DNA of 14,577 nucleotides, taken from the NCBI GenBank assembly GCA_029267645.1, contig JAJUIM010000021.1, forward strand, positions 1-14,577. The letters run 5' to 3'. Every line of letters begins with the position of its first letter. Position 1 is the first letter of the stretch. Source of the DNA: Microbacterium sp. (GTDB lineage Bacteria > Actinomycetota > Actinomycetes > Actinomycetales > Microbacteriaceae). Below, piece by piece: positions 1 to 7,740 of this stretch. The notes under the pieces were generated by a model. It had not been told where the DNA came from. It saw nothing but the letters and a program-made list of their open reading frames with translations, and did not search any database. Made by a program: the position numbers and the translations under genes.

Positions 1-27
1 CCGCGCTCGAGTGTCTGACCTCGCTCG

Positions 28-33
28 TACGAT
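28..33 (+). promoter_or_regulatory. -10 box of a likely leaderless pepO promoter
   Basis: The hexamer TACGAT matches the actinobacterial -10 pattern TANNNT. It is followed by exactly six bases and then the A of the pepO ATG, so transcription would start at or next to the start codon. No purine-rich Shine-Dalgarno sequence precedes the ATG, which agrees with a leaderless message. No convincing -35 is visible in the few upstream bases available. The motif is short, so chance occurrence is possible. Confidence 0.5.
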
Positions 34-39
34 GGACCC

Positions 40-2007
40 ATGACGCTTCCCGCTGGTCTCGCGATCGATGAGTTCTCCGACGACATCCGCCCCCAGGACG
101 ACCTGTTCCGCTATGTGAACGGCTCCTGGATCGATCGCACCGAGATCCCGGGCGACAAGGCGCGGTGGGGCGCGTTCCACCAGCTGGCCGAGGCTGCCGA
201 GAAGAACGTGCGCGCGATCGTCGAGGAGGCGCAGCGCGCCGAGCCGGGCACGGAGGCGCGCAAGGTCGGCGACCTCTTCACGAGCTTCATGGACACCGAG
301 CGCGTGAACCGGCTGGGCGTCGAGCCCATCCAGCCGCAGCTCGAGGCGGTCGACGCGATCGCCGACGTGCCGACCCTGCTGCGCACGATCGCCGAGCTCG
401 ACCGCCAGGGCGTCTCGAACGTCATCGGCGTGTACGTCGAGCCCGACCCCGGCGCCCCCGAGCGCTACGTGCCGTTCTTCTCGCAGGCCGGCATCTCGCT
501 GCCCGACGAGCAGTACTACCGCGAAGAGTCGTTCGCCGAGATCCGCGAGACCTTCGTCGCGCACGTCGAGCGCATGCTCGAGCTCGCGGGCGTCGCGAAC
601 CCTGCCGAGAGCGCCGCTCGCATCATGGCGCTCGAGACCGAGGTCGCCTCCCACCACTGGGACAACGTCGCGAGCCGCGACGCCGTGAAGACCTACAACC
701 TCATGACGTGGGCCGAGGTGCAGGAGCGCATCGGCGTCGACCTCGCGCCGTGGCTCGAGGGGCTCCTCGGCGACGGGCCCGCCGACCCGGCCGCCTTCGC
801 CGAGGTCACGGTCTCGCAGCCGTCGTTCCTCGAGGGCCTCGGCACGCTGCTCACGGCCGACCGCCTCGACGACTGGAAGGCCTGGCTGCGCTGGAAGATC
901 GTGCGCGCCGCGGCCCCGTACCTCACCGACGACATCGTCGCCGAGAACTTCTCGTTCCTCGGCACGGCCCTGCAGGGCGTGCCCGAGAACCGCGCCCGCT
1001 GGAAGCGCGGCATCAGCCTCGCCGAGGGCGCCATGGGCGAGGCGATCGGCAAGATCTACGTCGAGCGTCACTTCCCGCCCGAGGCCAAGGCCGAGATCGA
1101 CCGCCTCGTCGCGAACCTCCTCGAGGCATACCGCCGCTCGATCACGACGCTCGAGTGGATGAGCCCCGCGACGCGCGAGAAGGCGCTCGAGAAGCTCGAC
1201 ACCTTCACGCCCAAGGTCGGCTATCCCGTCAAGTGGATCGACTACTCGTCGCTCGAAGTCGCGGCCGACGACCTCGTCGGCAACGTGCGCCGCGCGAGCG
1301 TGTTCGAGCACGACAGGCAGCTCGCCAAGGTCGGGCAGCCGATCGACCGCGACGAGTGGCTCATGACACCGCAGACCGTCAACGCGTACTACCACCCGCT
1401 CATGAACGAGATCGTGTTCCCGGCCGCGATCCTGCAGTACCCGTTCTTCGACCCCGAGCGCGACGCGGCCGCCAACTACGGCGGCATCGGCTCGGTCATC
1501 GGGCACGAGATCGGCCACGGCTTCGACGACCAGGGCTCGCAGTACGACGGCACGGGCAAGCTCAACAACTGGTGGACCGACGCCGACCGCGCGGCCTTCG
1601 AGCAGCGCACGAAGAGCCTCATCGACCAGTACGACGCGCTCACGCCGCAGGGCCTCGACCCGTCGTACACCGTCAACGGCGCCCTCACGATCGGCGAGAA
1701 CATCGGCGATCTCGGCGGCCTCGGCATCGCGCTCGCCGCCTATGAGCTCTCGCTCGACGGCGAAGAAGCCCCCGTCGTCGACGGGTTCACGGGGCGCCAG
1801 CGCGTCTTCCTCTCGTGGGCGCAGGTGTGGCAGCAGAAGAGCCGCGACGCCGAGACGATCCGCCTGCTCACGATCGACCCGCACTCGCCCAACGAGTTCC
1901 GGTGCAATCAGATCGTGCGCAACATCGATGCGTTCTACGATGAGTTCGACGTCGCGGAAGGCGACGCACTCTGGCTGGCTCCCGAGAAGCGCGTCTCGAT
2001 CTGGTGA
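40..2007 (+). CDS. pepO: M13 family zinc metallopeptidase (PepO-like endopeptidase)
   Basis: A 655-residue protein of the neprilysin/PepO (M13) family, zinc endopeptidases that cut small and medium peptides. The catalytic motif HEIGH is at residues 489-493, inside GHEIGHGFDDQG, giving two zinc histidines and the catalytic glutamate. The third zinc ligand is E553 in GENIGDLGG, with the partner aspartate D557. The substrate-binding NAYYHP motif is at 448-453, followed by FPAAILQYPFFD. The N-terminal part (about 10-400) is the helical M13_N domain, and the protein ends in RVSIW, like family members that end in a short aromatic tail. Length is normal for bacterial PepO. There is no signal peptide or membrane anchor, so it should be cytoplasmic, unlike animal neprilysins. 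It is the first gene of the left block and appears to be transcribed from a leaderless promoter. All catalytic residues are present, so it should be active. Confidence 0.95.
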   Translation: MTLPAGLAIDEFSDDIRPQDDLFRYVNGSWIDRTEIPGDKARWGAFHQLAEAAEKNVRAIVEEAQRAEPGTEARKVGDLFTSFMDTERVNRLGVEPIQPQLEAVDAIADVPTLLRTIAELDRQGVSNVIGVYVEPDPGAPERYVPFFSQAGISLPDEQYYREESFAEIRETFVAHVERMLELAGVANPAESAARIMALETEVASHHWDNVASRDAVKTYNLMTWAEVQERIGVDLAPWLEGLLGDGPADPAAFAEVTVSQPSFLEGLGTLLTADRLDDWKAWLRWKIVRAAAPYLTDDIVAENFSFLGTALQGVPENRARWKRGISLAEGAMGEAIGKIYVERHFPPEAKAEIDRLVANLLEAYRRSITTLEWMSPATREKALEKLDTFTPKVGYPVKWIDYSSLEVAADDLVGNVRRASVFEHDRQLAKVGQPIDRDEWLMTPQTVNAYYHPLMNEIVFPAAILQYPFFDPERDAAANYGGIGSVIGHEIGHGFDDQGSQYDGTGKLNNWWTDADRAAFEQRTKSLIDQYDALTPQGLDPSYTVNGALTIGENIGDLGGLGIALAAYELSLDGEEAPVVDGFTGRQRVFLSWAQVWQQKSRDAETIRLLTIDPHSPNEFRCNQIVRNIDAFYDEFDVAEGDALWLAPEKRVSIW

Positions 2008-2064
2008 CGACGCCGAGCAGGGGTCGGGGCACGGCACACAATTGAACAACTGACGCAGACGAAC

Positions 2065-2088
2065 GCGGGGTCTTTCGCTCGGCCCCGC
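2065..2088 (+). other. GC hairpin upstream of the pseudo-lactamase gene
   Basis: GCGGGG at 2065-2070 can pair with CCCCGC at 2083-2088 around a 12-base loop. It ends 6 bases before the ribosome-binding site of the next gene. There is no T-tract after it. It could be a weak terminator for pepO or a structure affecting translation of the next gene; a six-pair stem in GC-rich DNA may also be chance. Confidence 0.25.
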
Positions 2089-2094
2089 CCTCCC

Positions 2095-2101
2095 GAGGAG
2101 G
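2095..2101 (+). promoter_or_regulatory. ribosome-binding site fixing a GTG start
   Basis: GAGGAGG lies four bases before the GTG at 2106. This strong Shine-Dalgarno decides the start of the downstream gene, which contrasts with the two probably leaderless genes in the same block. Confidence 0.75.
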
Positions 2102-2105
2102 CGAC

Positions 2106-3014
2106 GTGGGCACACAGCCCTCGAAGAAGTCTGCGTCGCTGCGGGGGGAGCGACGCAGCGAACTGACCGAACGACGGGCCCGGCACGCACCGGGCACGCC
2201 CCGTTTGACGACCACCTTGAACGCGCTCGACGAGCTCGCGGGCGCCGGCGTGCAGATCGGCATCCACGTCTCCGACGTCGAGACCGGGCGCACGGTGCTG
2301 TCGGCCGACGCGCACGTGCCCATGCCCATCGCGGGCCTCGGCGTGCTGCCCGTGCTGCTCGAGGTCACGACCCAGATGCACGAGGGCGCGCTCGAGCCGC
2401 AGCAGCGCGTGCGGCGCCCCGATGAGCGCGTGCCCCCGGGCGGGATCTGGCGCTACCTCGCAGTCGACGACCTCGAGCTCGGCGATGTCGCGGCGCTCGC
2501 CGCCACGACGTCCGATCCGACCGCCGCGAACGCGCTGCTCGACCTCGTCGGCTACGAGGCCGTCACACGGCGCATGAGCCGCGTCGGCATGGTGCGCTCG
2601 GCGATCCTCGACCGGTTCCGCGACAGGCGGGGCCCCGATGACGCGCCGCACGCCGCGATCGGCACCGCGCGCGAGTACGCCGAGGTGTTCCAGCGGATCG
2701 CGCGTGCCGACGGGATCCCGCGCGGCGTGAGCGACGAGATGACGGCGCTGCTCGCGCTGCACCCCGACGCGACGCTCGTCGGCGCGCCCATGGCCGCCGA
2801 TCCCTTCCCCGACGCGGGCTGCGGTCTGTCGCTGTGGAATCTCGTCGGCAGGGGCCCCGGCATGCGCGCCGAGGCGGGCCTCGCGATGGGCCGTTCAGCG
2901 GCCCTCGCGTACGCGCTGTTCCTCAGCTTCGACGATTCGTCGCTCATCATGCGCCACCACGCGCACAAGGCCTTTCACCTGCTCGGCGAGGACATCCTCG
3001 AGATCGTCGCGTAG
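2106..3014 (+). CDS. class-A beta-lactamase-fold protein, probable pseudoenzyme
   Basis: A 302-residue protein resembling the cytoplasmic 'serine hydrolase' group of actinobacteria that shares the class A beta-lactamase fold. The scaffold is recognisable: MPIAGLGVLPVLLEV (73-87) sits where family members have a MPxASxxKVLxLLEV-like stretch; TSDPTAANALLDLVG (135-149) matches the SDN-loop region; RDRRGPDD (172-179) matches the segment after it; and LWNLVGRGPGMRAEAG (243-258) matches the KTG-strand region. The active-site residues are largely gone: the nucleophile serine is G77, the SxxK lysine is V80, SDN has become SDP, and KTG has become LVG (246-248). The N terminus is charged with no signal peptide. 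Loss of beta-lactam or peptide hydrolysis is inferred; a binding or regulatory role is possible but unknown. The GTG start is chosen from the strong ribosome-binding site. It lies 98 nt after pepO and may be cotranscribed with it. Confidence 0.8.
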   Translation: MGTQPSKKSASLRGERRSELTERRARHAPGTPRLTTTLNALDELAGAGVQIGIHVSDVETGRTVLSADAHVPMPIAGLGVLPVLLEVTTQMHEGALEPQQRVRRPDERVPPGGIWRYLAVDDLELGDVAALAATTSDPTAANALLDLVGYEAVTRRMSRVGMVRSAILDRFRDRRGPDDAPHAAIGTAREYAEVFQRIARADGIPRGVSDEMTALLALHPDATLVGAPMAADPFPDAGCGLSLWNLVGRGPGMRAEAGLAMGRSAALAYALFLSFDDSSLIMRHHAHKAFHLLGEDILEIVA

Positions 3015-3055
3015 ACGGCTGTCGAACATCTGTGATCGGGAGTCGGCGACAGGAA

Positions 3056-3061
3056 TAGCCT
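3056..3061 (+). promoter_or_regulatory. -10 box of a likely leaderless HSP90 promoter
   Basis: TAGCCT fits TANNNT and is followed by six bases before the GTG at 3068, the same geometry as the pepO box. A purine patch (AGGAA, 3051-3055) is 12 bases upstream of the GTG, too far for an efficient Shine-Dalgarno. A nearby ATG at 3063 is followed directly by a stop in its frame. No good -35 is seen, although TGTGAT at 3031-3036 is loosely placed for one. Confidence 0.4.
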
Positions 3062-3067
3062 TATGAG

Positions 3068-4909
3068 GTGAGTCTCGCGAACGCCCGCCCGTTCCAGGTC
3101 GATCTCCGCGGAGTCGTCGACCTGCTCGGGCGCCACATCTACTCGAGCCCCCACGTCTTCCTCCGCGAGCTGCTGCAGAACGGTCGCGACGCGATCCGGG
3201 CCCGCCGCGACCTCGACCCCGGGGCTGCGACCGGATCCGTCGACATCGTCCCCGCGGTCGACGGGGCCTTCCGCTTCCGCGACGACGGCATCGGGCTCAC
3301 GGCCGATGAGGCCGCCGACCTGCTGTCGACCGTCGGCCGCAGCTCGAAGCGCGACGACATCCTGCAGGAGCGCCGCGCCGGCTACCTCGGCCAGTTCGGC
3401 ATCGGGCTGCTCAGCTGCTTCATGGTGAGCGACACGATCGTCGTGCGCAGCCGCTCGGCCCGCCAGGCGCCCGCGATCGAATGGGTCGGCGACGCGTCGG
3501 GCGAGTTCCGGATCCGCGAGCTCGGCGAGGAGGAGACGGCCGCGATGCCCGTCGGCACCGAGATCGAGCTGCGCCCGCGGCCCGACGACGCCGCCCTGCT
3601 CGCGCACGACTCGATCGCGGGCCTCGCCGACCGCTACGGCCGCTACCTGCCGATCGCCGTGCGGGTGCGCGAGCAGGACGGATCCTGGCGGCGCATCACA
3701 CGCGATCCCGAGTTCCTCGCGGACGACGCCGACGAGCTGCTCGCCTTCGGCGAGAGCCTGCTCGGCGCCCGCCCGCTCGACGCGATCGCCCTCGACGTGC
3801 CCGGCACCGAGACGCGCGGCGTCGCCTACGTGCTGCCGTTCGCCCCGCCGCCCGGCGCCCGCCAGGCCAGCACGGTCTACCTCGGCCGCATGCTCGTGAG
3901 CGAGCACGTCGACGGCCTGCTGCCCGACTGGGCGTTCTTCGTGCGCTGCATCGTCGACACGACGGGCCTCACGCCGACCGCCTCGCGCGAGGGCTTCATC
4001 GAGACGCCCGCGCTCGAGCACACGCGCGAGCAGAACGGCGCGGCTGTGCGGGCGTGGATGCTGCGCCAGGCCACCACGAAGCCGTGGGTCTTCGGCCGCT
4101 TCCTCGCCGTGCACCAGCTCGCCGTCAAGGCCATCGCGCTCGACGACGACGAGTTCGCGCGCGCCGTGCTGCCGTGGCTGCCCGTCGAGACCTCGGCCGG
4201 CGAGATGACGATCGGCGACCTCACGCGCCGCTTCGACCGCGTGCGCTACGCCGAGACGATCGACGAGTTCCGCCAGGTCGCCGCCGTCGTGCCCGCGGAC
4301 GCGCCCGTCGTCAACGGCGGCTACGTGCACGACGCCGCGCTCATGCGGCGCCTCGCCGACCTCATGGACGTGCCCGCAGAGCGCGTCTCGGTCGGCGACG
4401 TGCTCGACGACCTCGAGGCCGTGCCGCTCGCCGACCGCGCCCGCGCCGTCGCGCTCGAGACCCGCGCGGCGGCCGCGCTCGAGGACGTCGGCTGCGCCGT
4501 CACGACGCGGGGCTTCGCGCCGAGCGAGCTCCCCGCGCTGTGCGTCGTGGATCCCGAGGTGCAGCGTCGCATCGACCGCCAGGAGGTCTCGCGCCAGATC
4601 GGCGGCGGCCTGTGGGGCGACGTCGTCGGCAGCGTCGGCGATCTCATCGACGCGCGCCGCGCGGCCGATCGCAGCGCGCCGGAGTCGGTGCAGCTGTGCC
4701 TCAACTGGCGCAATCCGATCACGCAGCGCCTCGCCGAGCTCGGCGACGACGTCGTGTTCGACCGCACCGTGCGGCTTCTCTACGTGCAGGCGCTGCTCGG
4801 ATCGCAGCGCCCGCTCGCGGCGGACGACCGCCGCATCCTCACGCGGGCGCTCGGCGACATGGTCGCACTGAGCGCCGGCCTCGATTCCCCGGAGGGACAC
4901 GCTCGATGA
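3068..4909 (+). CDS. HSP90-family molecular chaperone (HtpG-like)
   Basis: A 613-residue ATP-dependent chaperone of the HSP90/GHKL ATPase family. The N-terminal nucleotide-binding domain (about 1-200) shows ELLQNGRDA at 34-42 (catalytic-type E34, Mg-binding N38), DDGIGL at 72-77, and the lid glycine motif GYLGQFGIGLLSCFMV at 105-120. GTEIELRP follows at about 163-170. The middle domain (about 220-420) retains a TASREGF stretch near the usual catalytic-loop arginine. The C-terminal part contains the SVQLCLNWRNP segment and a helical end likely to form the dimer. Length is close to E. coli HtpG (624), but the sequence is the divergent actinobacterial form. There is no MEEVD tail. The start is GTG; the gene is probably leaderless. 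Its stop overlaps the ATG of the next gene (ATGA), so chaperone and TPR protein are translationally coupled and probably work together. Confidence 0.92.
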   Translation: MSLANARPFQVDLRGVVDLLGRHIYSSPHVFLRELLQNGRDAIRARRDLDPGAATGSVDIVPAVDGAFRFRDDGIGLTADEAADLLSTVGRSSKRDDILQERRAGYLGQFGIGLLSCFMVSDTIVVRSRSARQAPAIEWVGDASGEFRIRELGEEETAAMPVGTEIELRPRPDDAALLAHDSIAGLADRYGRYLPIAVRVREQDGSWRRITRDPEFLADDADELLAFGESLLGARPLDAIALDVPGTETRGVAYVLPFAPPPGARQASTVYLGRMLVSEHVDGLLPDWAFFVRCIVDTTGLTPTASREGFIETPALEHTREQNGAAVRAWMLRQATTKPWVFGRFLAVHQLAVKAIALDDDEFARAVLPWLPVETSAGEMTIGDLTRRFDRVRYAETIDEFRQVAAVVPADAPVVNGGYVHDAALMRRLADLMDVPAERVSVGDVLDDLEAVPLADRARAVALETRAAAALEDVGCAVTTRGFAPSELPALCVVDPEVQRRIDRQEVSRQIGGGLWGDVVGSVGDLIDARRAADRSAPESVQLCLNWRNPITQRLAELGDDVVFDRTVRLLYVQALLGSQRPLAADDRRILTRALGDMVALSAGLDSPEGHAR

Positions 4910-7701
4910 GCGACACGATGACCGCCCGCGAGGCGATCCAGACCCTGGCCGAGATGTCCTTCGGGCCCGAGAAGCTCGAGCTCGCCCTGCGGGCCGTGCG
5001 CCTCGCCGACGAGCAGGGCGACGAGGATCTCGCGTACCTCGCGCGCATGCACCTCACGGCCGCCGCGCACTGGGAGGACGACATCGAGCAGATGATCCCG
5101 TCCTACGGGTGGTGCGTGACGAAGCACGACGAGGATCCCGCCCGGTTCCCGATCGACCCGGGCATGGACGGTGGCGCCGACCTGCTCTTCCAGGGCAAGT
5201 GGATGGCGAGCTGCCTCGCCGAGAACAGCGGGTTCCCGCTCGAGCGCATCACGGGCGTCGTCGATGACCTCGAGCGACGGTTCCGCGAGGCGGGCGTCAG
5301 CATGCACGGCCTGCTGCAGGTGCGGCGCGACCTCGCGCTCGAGTCGGGCGACCTCGACCTCGCCCAGCGCCTCACGACCGAGCGCGACCTGCACGAGGTC
5401 GACGACCACTCGCACTGCGACGCGTGCGTGCGTGCCAGCGACGTCGATCTCGCGCTCGCCGTCGGCGACGACGCGCGCGCCCTTGACCTGTGGCAGCAGA
5501 TCCACGAGGGCGGCTACTCGTGCGGCGAAGAGCCCGAGAACGTCGACGTGCGGATCCTGCCCGCCCTGCTGCGCGCGGGCCGCACCGACGAGGCGCTCGC
5601 GACGCACGCCTCGAGCTACCGCCTCATGCGGCAGTTCCACCCCGACGCGCTCATGTTCGCGCGGCACCTCGAGTTCCTCGCCGTGACGGGCAACCTCACG
5701 CGCGGCCTCGACATGCTCGAGCGCCACATCCACGCCCTCGGCGCCTTCCCGTTCGCCGAGCGCAACACGATGGAGGCCCTGCTGCAGGCCGCCGTGCTGC
5801 TCGACGCCCTCGTCGACGCGGGCCGCGCCGACGTGCCCGTGCGCGGCACGCAGGACGCGGGCCTCGCACGCCTCCTGGGCACCGACGGCCCGCTCACGGT
5901 CGGCGCCTTCCGCGAGGCAGCCTGGCGCACGGCCGAGCAGCTCGCAGAGCGCCTCGACGCGCGCGACGTCAGCGACGGATCCGCCCGCCGCGTCGCCGCG
6001 GCACGCGCGCTTCGCGACGTGCGCTACGACCTGCCGTACTCCGCCCCGGCGTTCACGCCCGTCGCGCGCGCGGAGGAGGAACCGACCGACGCGCGCGAAT
6101 GGATCCTCGCGGCCCGCCGCCGCGCCGCGCTCGGCGACGAGGCGGGGGCGGCGGAGGCGCGCAGGCGCGGCCTCGCGTTCGCGGATCCGCGCGTCACGCC
6201 GCGCGCCCTCGGCGACGCGATGAACGCGGCACTCACGCGCGGCGACGACGAGACGGCGGCCGCGCTCTTCCGCCAGCGGATCGCCTCGCTGCGTGAGGTC
6301 GGCTGGGACGATAAGGCCGACGCCGAAGAGCGCATCGGCCTCATCCTCGAGCCGGGCGAGGAGGCGACCGCCCGCGTGCTGCGCGAGTTCGAGCGCGAGG
6401 ATGCCGATCCGAACGCGCGCGCGGCCGCCGCGCTGAGCCTCATCGCGCTCGGCGGCGAGGAGGATCCGGCCGAGGAGGGCGCGCGCCGCCTCGCGCTCGC
6501 CGAGGCGGGCCTCGAGGCGCTGCCGGGCGACGACCCGCACCTGTTCTTCGTCGGCCTCGCCGAGCACCGCGTCGGCGGGCTCATCTCGGCGGGCCGCGCG
6601 GACGATGCCGCGGTCTTCGCGCTCGAGGCGCTGCGGGATCCCCGCGCCGCGGGCCTTCCGACGGGCGAGCTGCGCCGCCTCGCCGCGATCGCGCTCGCCT
6701 ACGCCGATCGCCGTGAGGAGGCCGTCGCGCTCCTCGACGACGTGCTGGGCGAGTTCGCCTCCGCCGAGGGACGCTCCGACTTCGTCGCCGACGTCGCCCG
6801 CACCTCCGGCCTCATGCTCGGCGAGCTCGGGCGCCACGCGGAGGCCGTCTCGCGGCTCGAGTTCGCGGCGCAGGCCACGCAGCGCGCCGACCAGCCCGAT
6901 CCGTCGATCGCCTGGCAGCTGGGCCTCGCCCGCCAGGCCGCGGGCTACACGCGCGCGGCGCTCGAAAGCTTCGAGCAGATCTACCAGGAGGAGGCCGAGG
7001 CGGGCGTCGACGCGCGCGAGGTGTTCCCGACGCTCATGAAGCTCGGCGAGGTCGCGCGCCAGGCCGATGAGCCGGGCCTCGCCTACCGCGCCTGGTCAGA
7101 GGCGCTCGAGATCGCGGAGCAGCTTGACGAGCCCGGTGCGATCCGGGGCGCGGCGTTCGCGCTCGCCGAGCTCATGCGCGACTTCGGCGATCCCGACGCG
7201 GTGGCGTCGTTCGAGCGCGCGCTCGCCGCGTCGCGGCGCCTCGAGACCGACGGGCCGCTCGCAGAGCTCGACGCGCTGCACCACCTCGGCTCGACGCGTA
7301 TGCGCTTCGGCGACGCCGCGGGCGAGGCCGAGCTCGACGAGGCGAGCGCCCTCGCGCGCGAGGCCGAGCTGCCGGGCGCCGTCGTCGACATCGAGATCTC
7401 GCGCGGCCTCGGCCTGCGGGCCCTCGAGCAGGACGACCGCGCCGCCGCGGTGCTGGGCGAGGCCGCCGACGCCGCGGCCGAGATCGGCGGCGGGATCGCA
7501 GCCGTCGCGAACCTGCACGCCGCGATCGCGCTCGACGACACGGGCCGCCACCGCCGCGCCGAGGCGCGCTACCGCAAGGCGCTCGCGAACGCTGAGCAGG
7601 GCACGGGCGCGTACCTCACCGCCGCGAACCGCCTCGCGCAGCTGCTCGACGGTCAGGGCCGCACCGACGACGCGGCCGCCGTGCGCACGCTCCTCGAGTG
7701 A
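4906..7701 (+). CDS. large TPR protein coupled to the HSP90 gene
   Basis: A 931-residue soluble, alanine- and acid-rich protein made mostly of paired helices with tetratricopeptide character, for example A-L-x-LW and A-E-A-R-Y-R-K-A-L patterns, densest from about residue 400 to the end. TPRs form scaffolds for protein binding. The frame stays open far upstream, but that part is a shadow of the HSP90 gene. The real start is the ATG overlapping the HSP90 stop, preceded by GGAGGG (4891-4896) at nine bases. The N-terminal half has a conspicuous DHSHCDAC segment (C171, C174, with H168 and H170) and YSCGEEPE (C206), which could bind a metal; this is inference. Context suggests a co-chaperone or client adaptor for the HSP90. 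The chaperone lacks the MEEVD tail used by eukaryotic TPR co-chaperones, so binding would have to differ. The exact function is not known to me. Confidence 0.85.
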   Translation: MSDTMTAREAIQTLAEMSFGPEKLELALRAVRLADEQGDEDLAYLARMHLTAAAHWEDDIEQMIPSYGWCVTKHDEDPARFPIDPGMDGGADLLFQGKWMASCLAENSGFPLERITGVVDDLERRFREAGVSMHGLLQVRRDLALESGDLDLAQRLTTERDLHEVDDHSHCDACVRASDVDLALAVGDDARALDLWQQIHEGGYSCGEEPENVDVRILPALLRAGRTDEALATHASSYRLMRQFHPDALMFARHLEFLAVTGNLTRGLDMLERHIHALGAFPFAERNTMEALLQAAVLLDALVDAGRADVPVRGTQDAGLARLLGTDGPLTVGAFREAAWRTAEQLAERLDARDVSDGSARRVAAARALRDVRYDLPYSAPAFTPVARAEEEPTDAREWILAARRRAALGDEAGAAEARRRGLAFADPRVTPRALGDAMNAALTRGDDETAAALFRQRIASLREVGWDDKADAEERIGLILEPGEEATARVLREFEREDADPNARAAAALSLIALGGEEDPAEEGARRLALAEAGLEALPGDDPHLFFVGLAEHRVGGLISAGRADDAAVFALEALRDPRAAGLPTGELRRLAAIALAYADRREEAVALLDDVLGEFASAEGRSDFVADVARTSGLMLGELGRHAEAVSRLEFAAQATQRADQPDPSIAWQLGLARQAAGYTRAALESFEQIYQEEAEAGVDAREVFPTLMKLGEVARQADEPGLAYRAWSEALEIAEQLDEPGAIRGAAFALAELMRDFGDPDAVASFERALAASRRLETDGPLAELDALHHLGSTRMRFGDAAGEAELDEASALAREAELPGAVVDIEISRGLGLRALEQDDRAAAVLGEAADAAAEIGGGIAAVANLHAAIALDDTGRHRRAEARYRKALANAEQGTGAYLTAANRLAQLLDGQGRTDDAAAVRTLLE

Positions 7702-7705
7702 TGAC

Positions 7706-7736
7706 GCCGGCCGCCCGGGGCCCCCGGGCGGCCGGC
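7706..7736. terminator. bidirectional terminator between convergent genes
   Basis: A perfect inverted repeat: 15 bases on each side (7706-7720 and 7722-7736) around one central C at 7721, all G and C. As RNA it would form about 13 pairs with a five-base loop on either strand. It fills almost the whole 39-bp gap between the stop of the TPR gene (+) and the stop of cydDC (-). It lacks a T-tract, as is common for actinobacterial terminators. Confidence 0.8.
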
Positions 7737-7740
7737 CACC

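Noticed and set aside
3481..4905. Upstream extension of the TPR frame
   Set aside because: It overlaps the whole second part of the HSP90 gene in another frame and reads as an Arg/Ala-rich shadow; the ATG overlapping the HSP90 stop has a ribosome-binding site.
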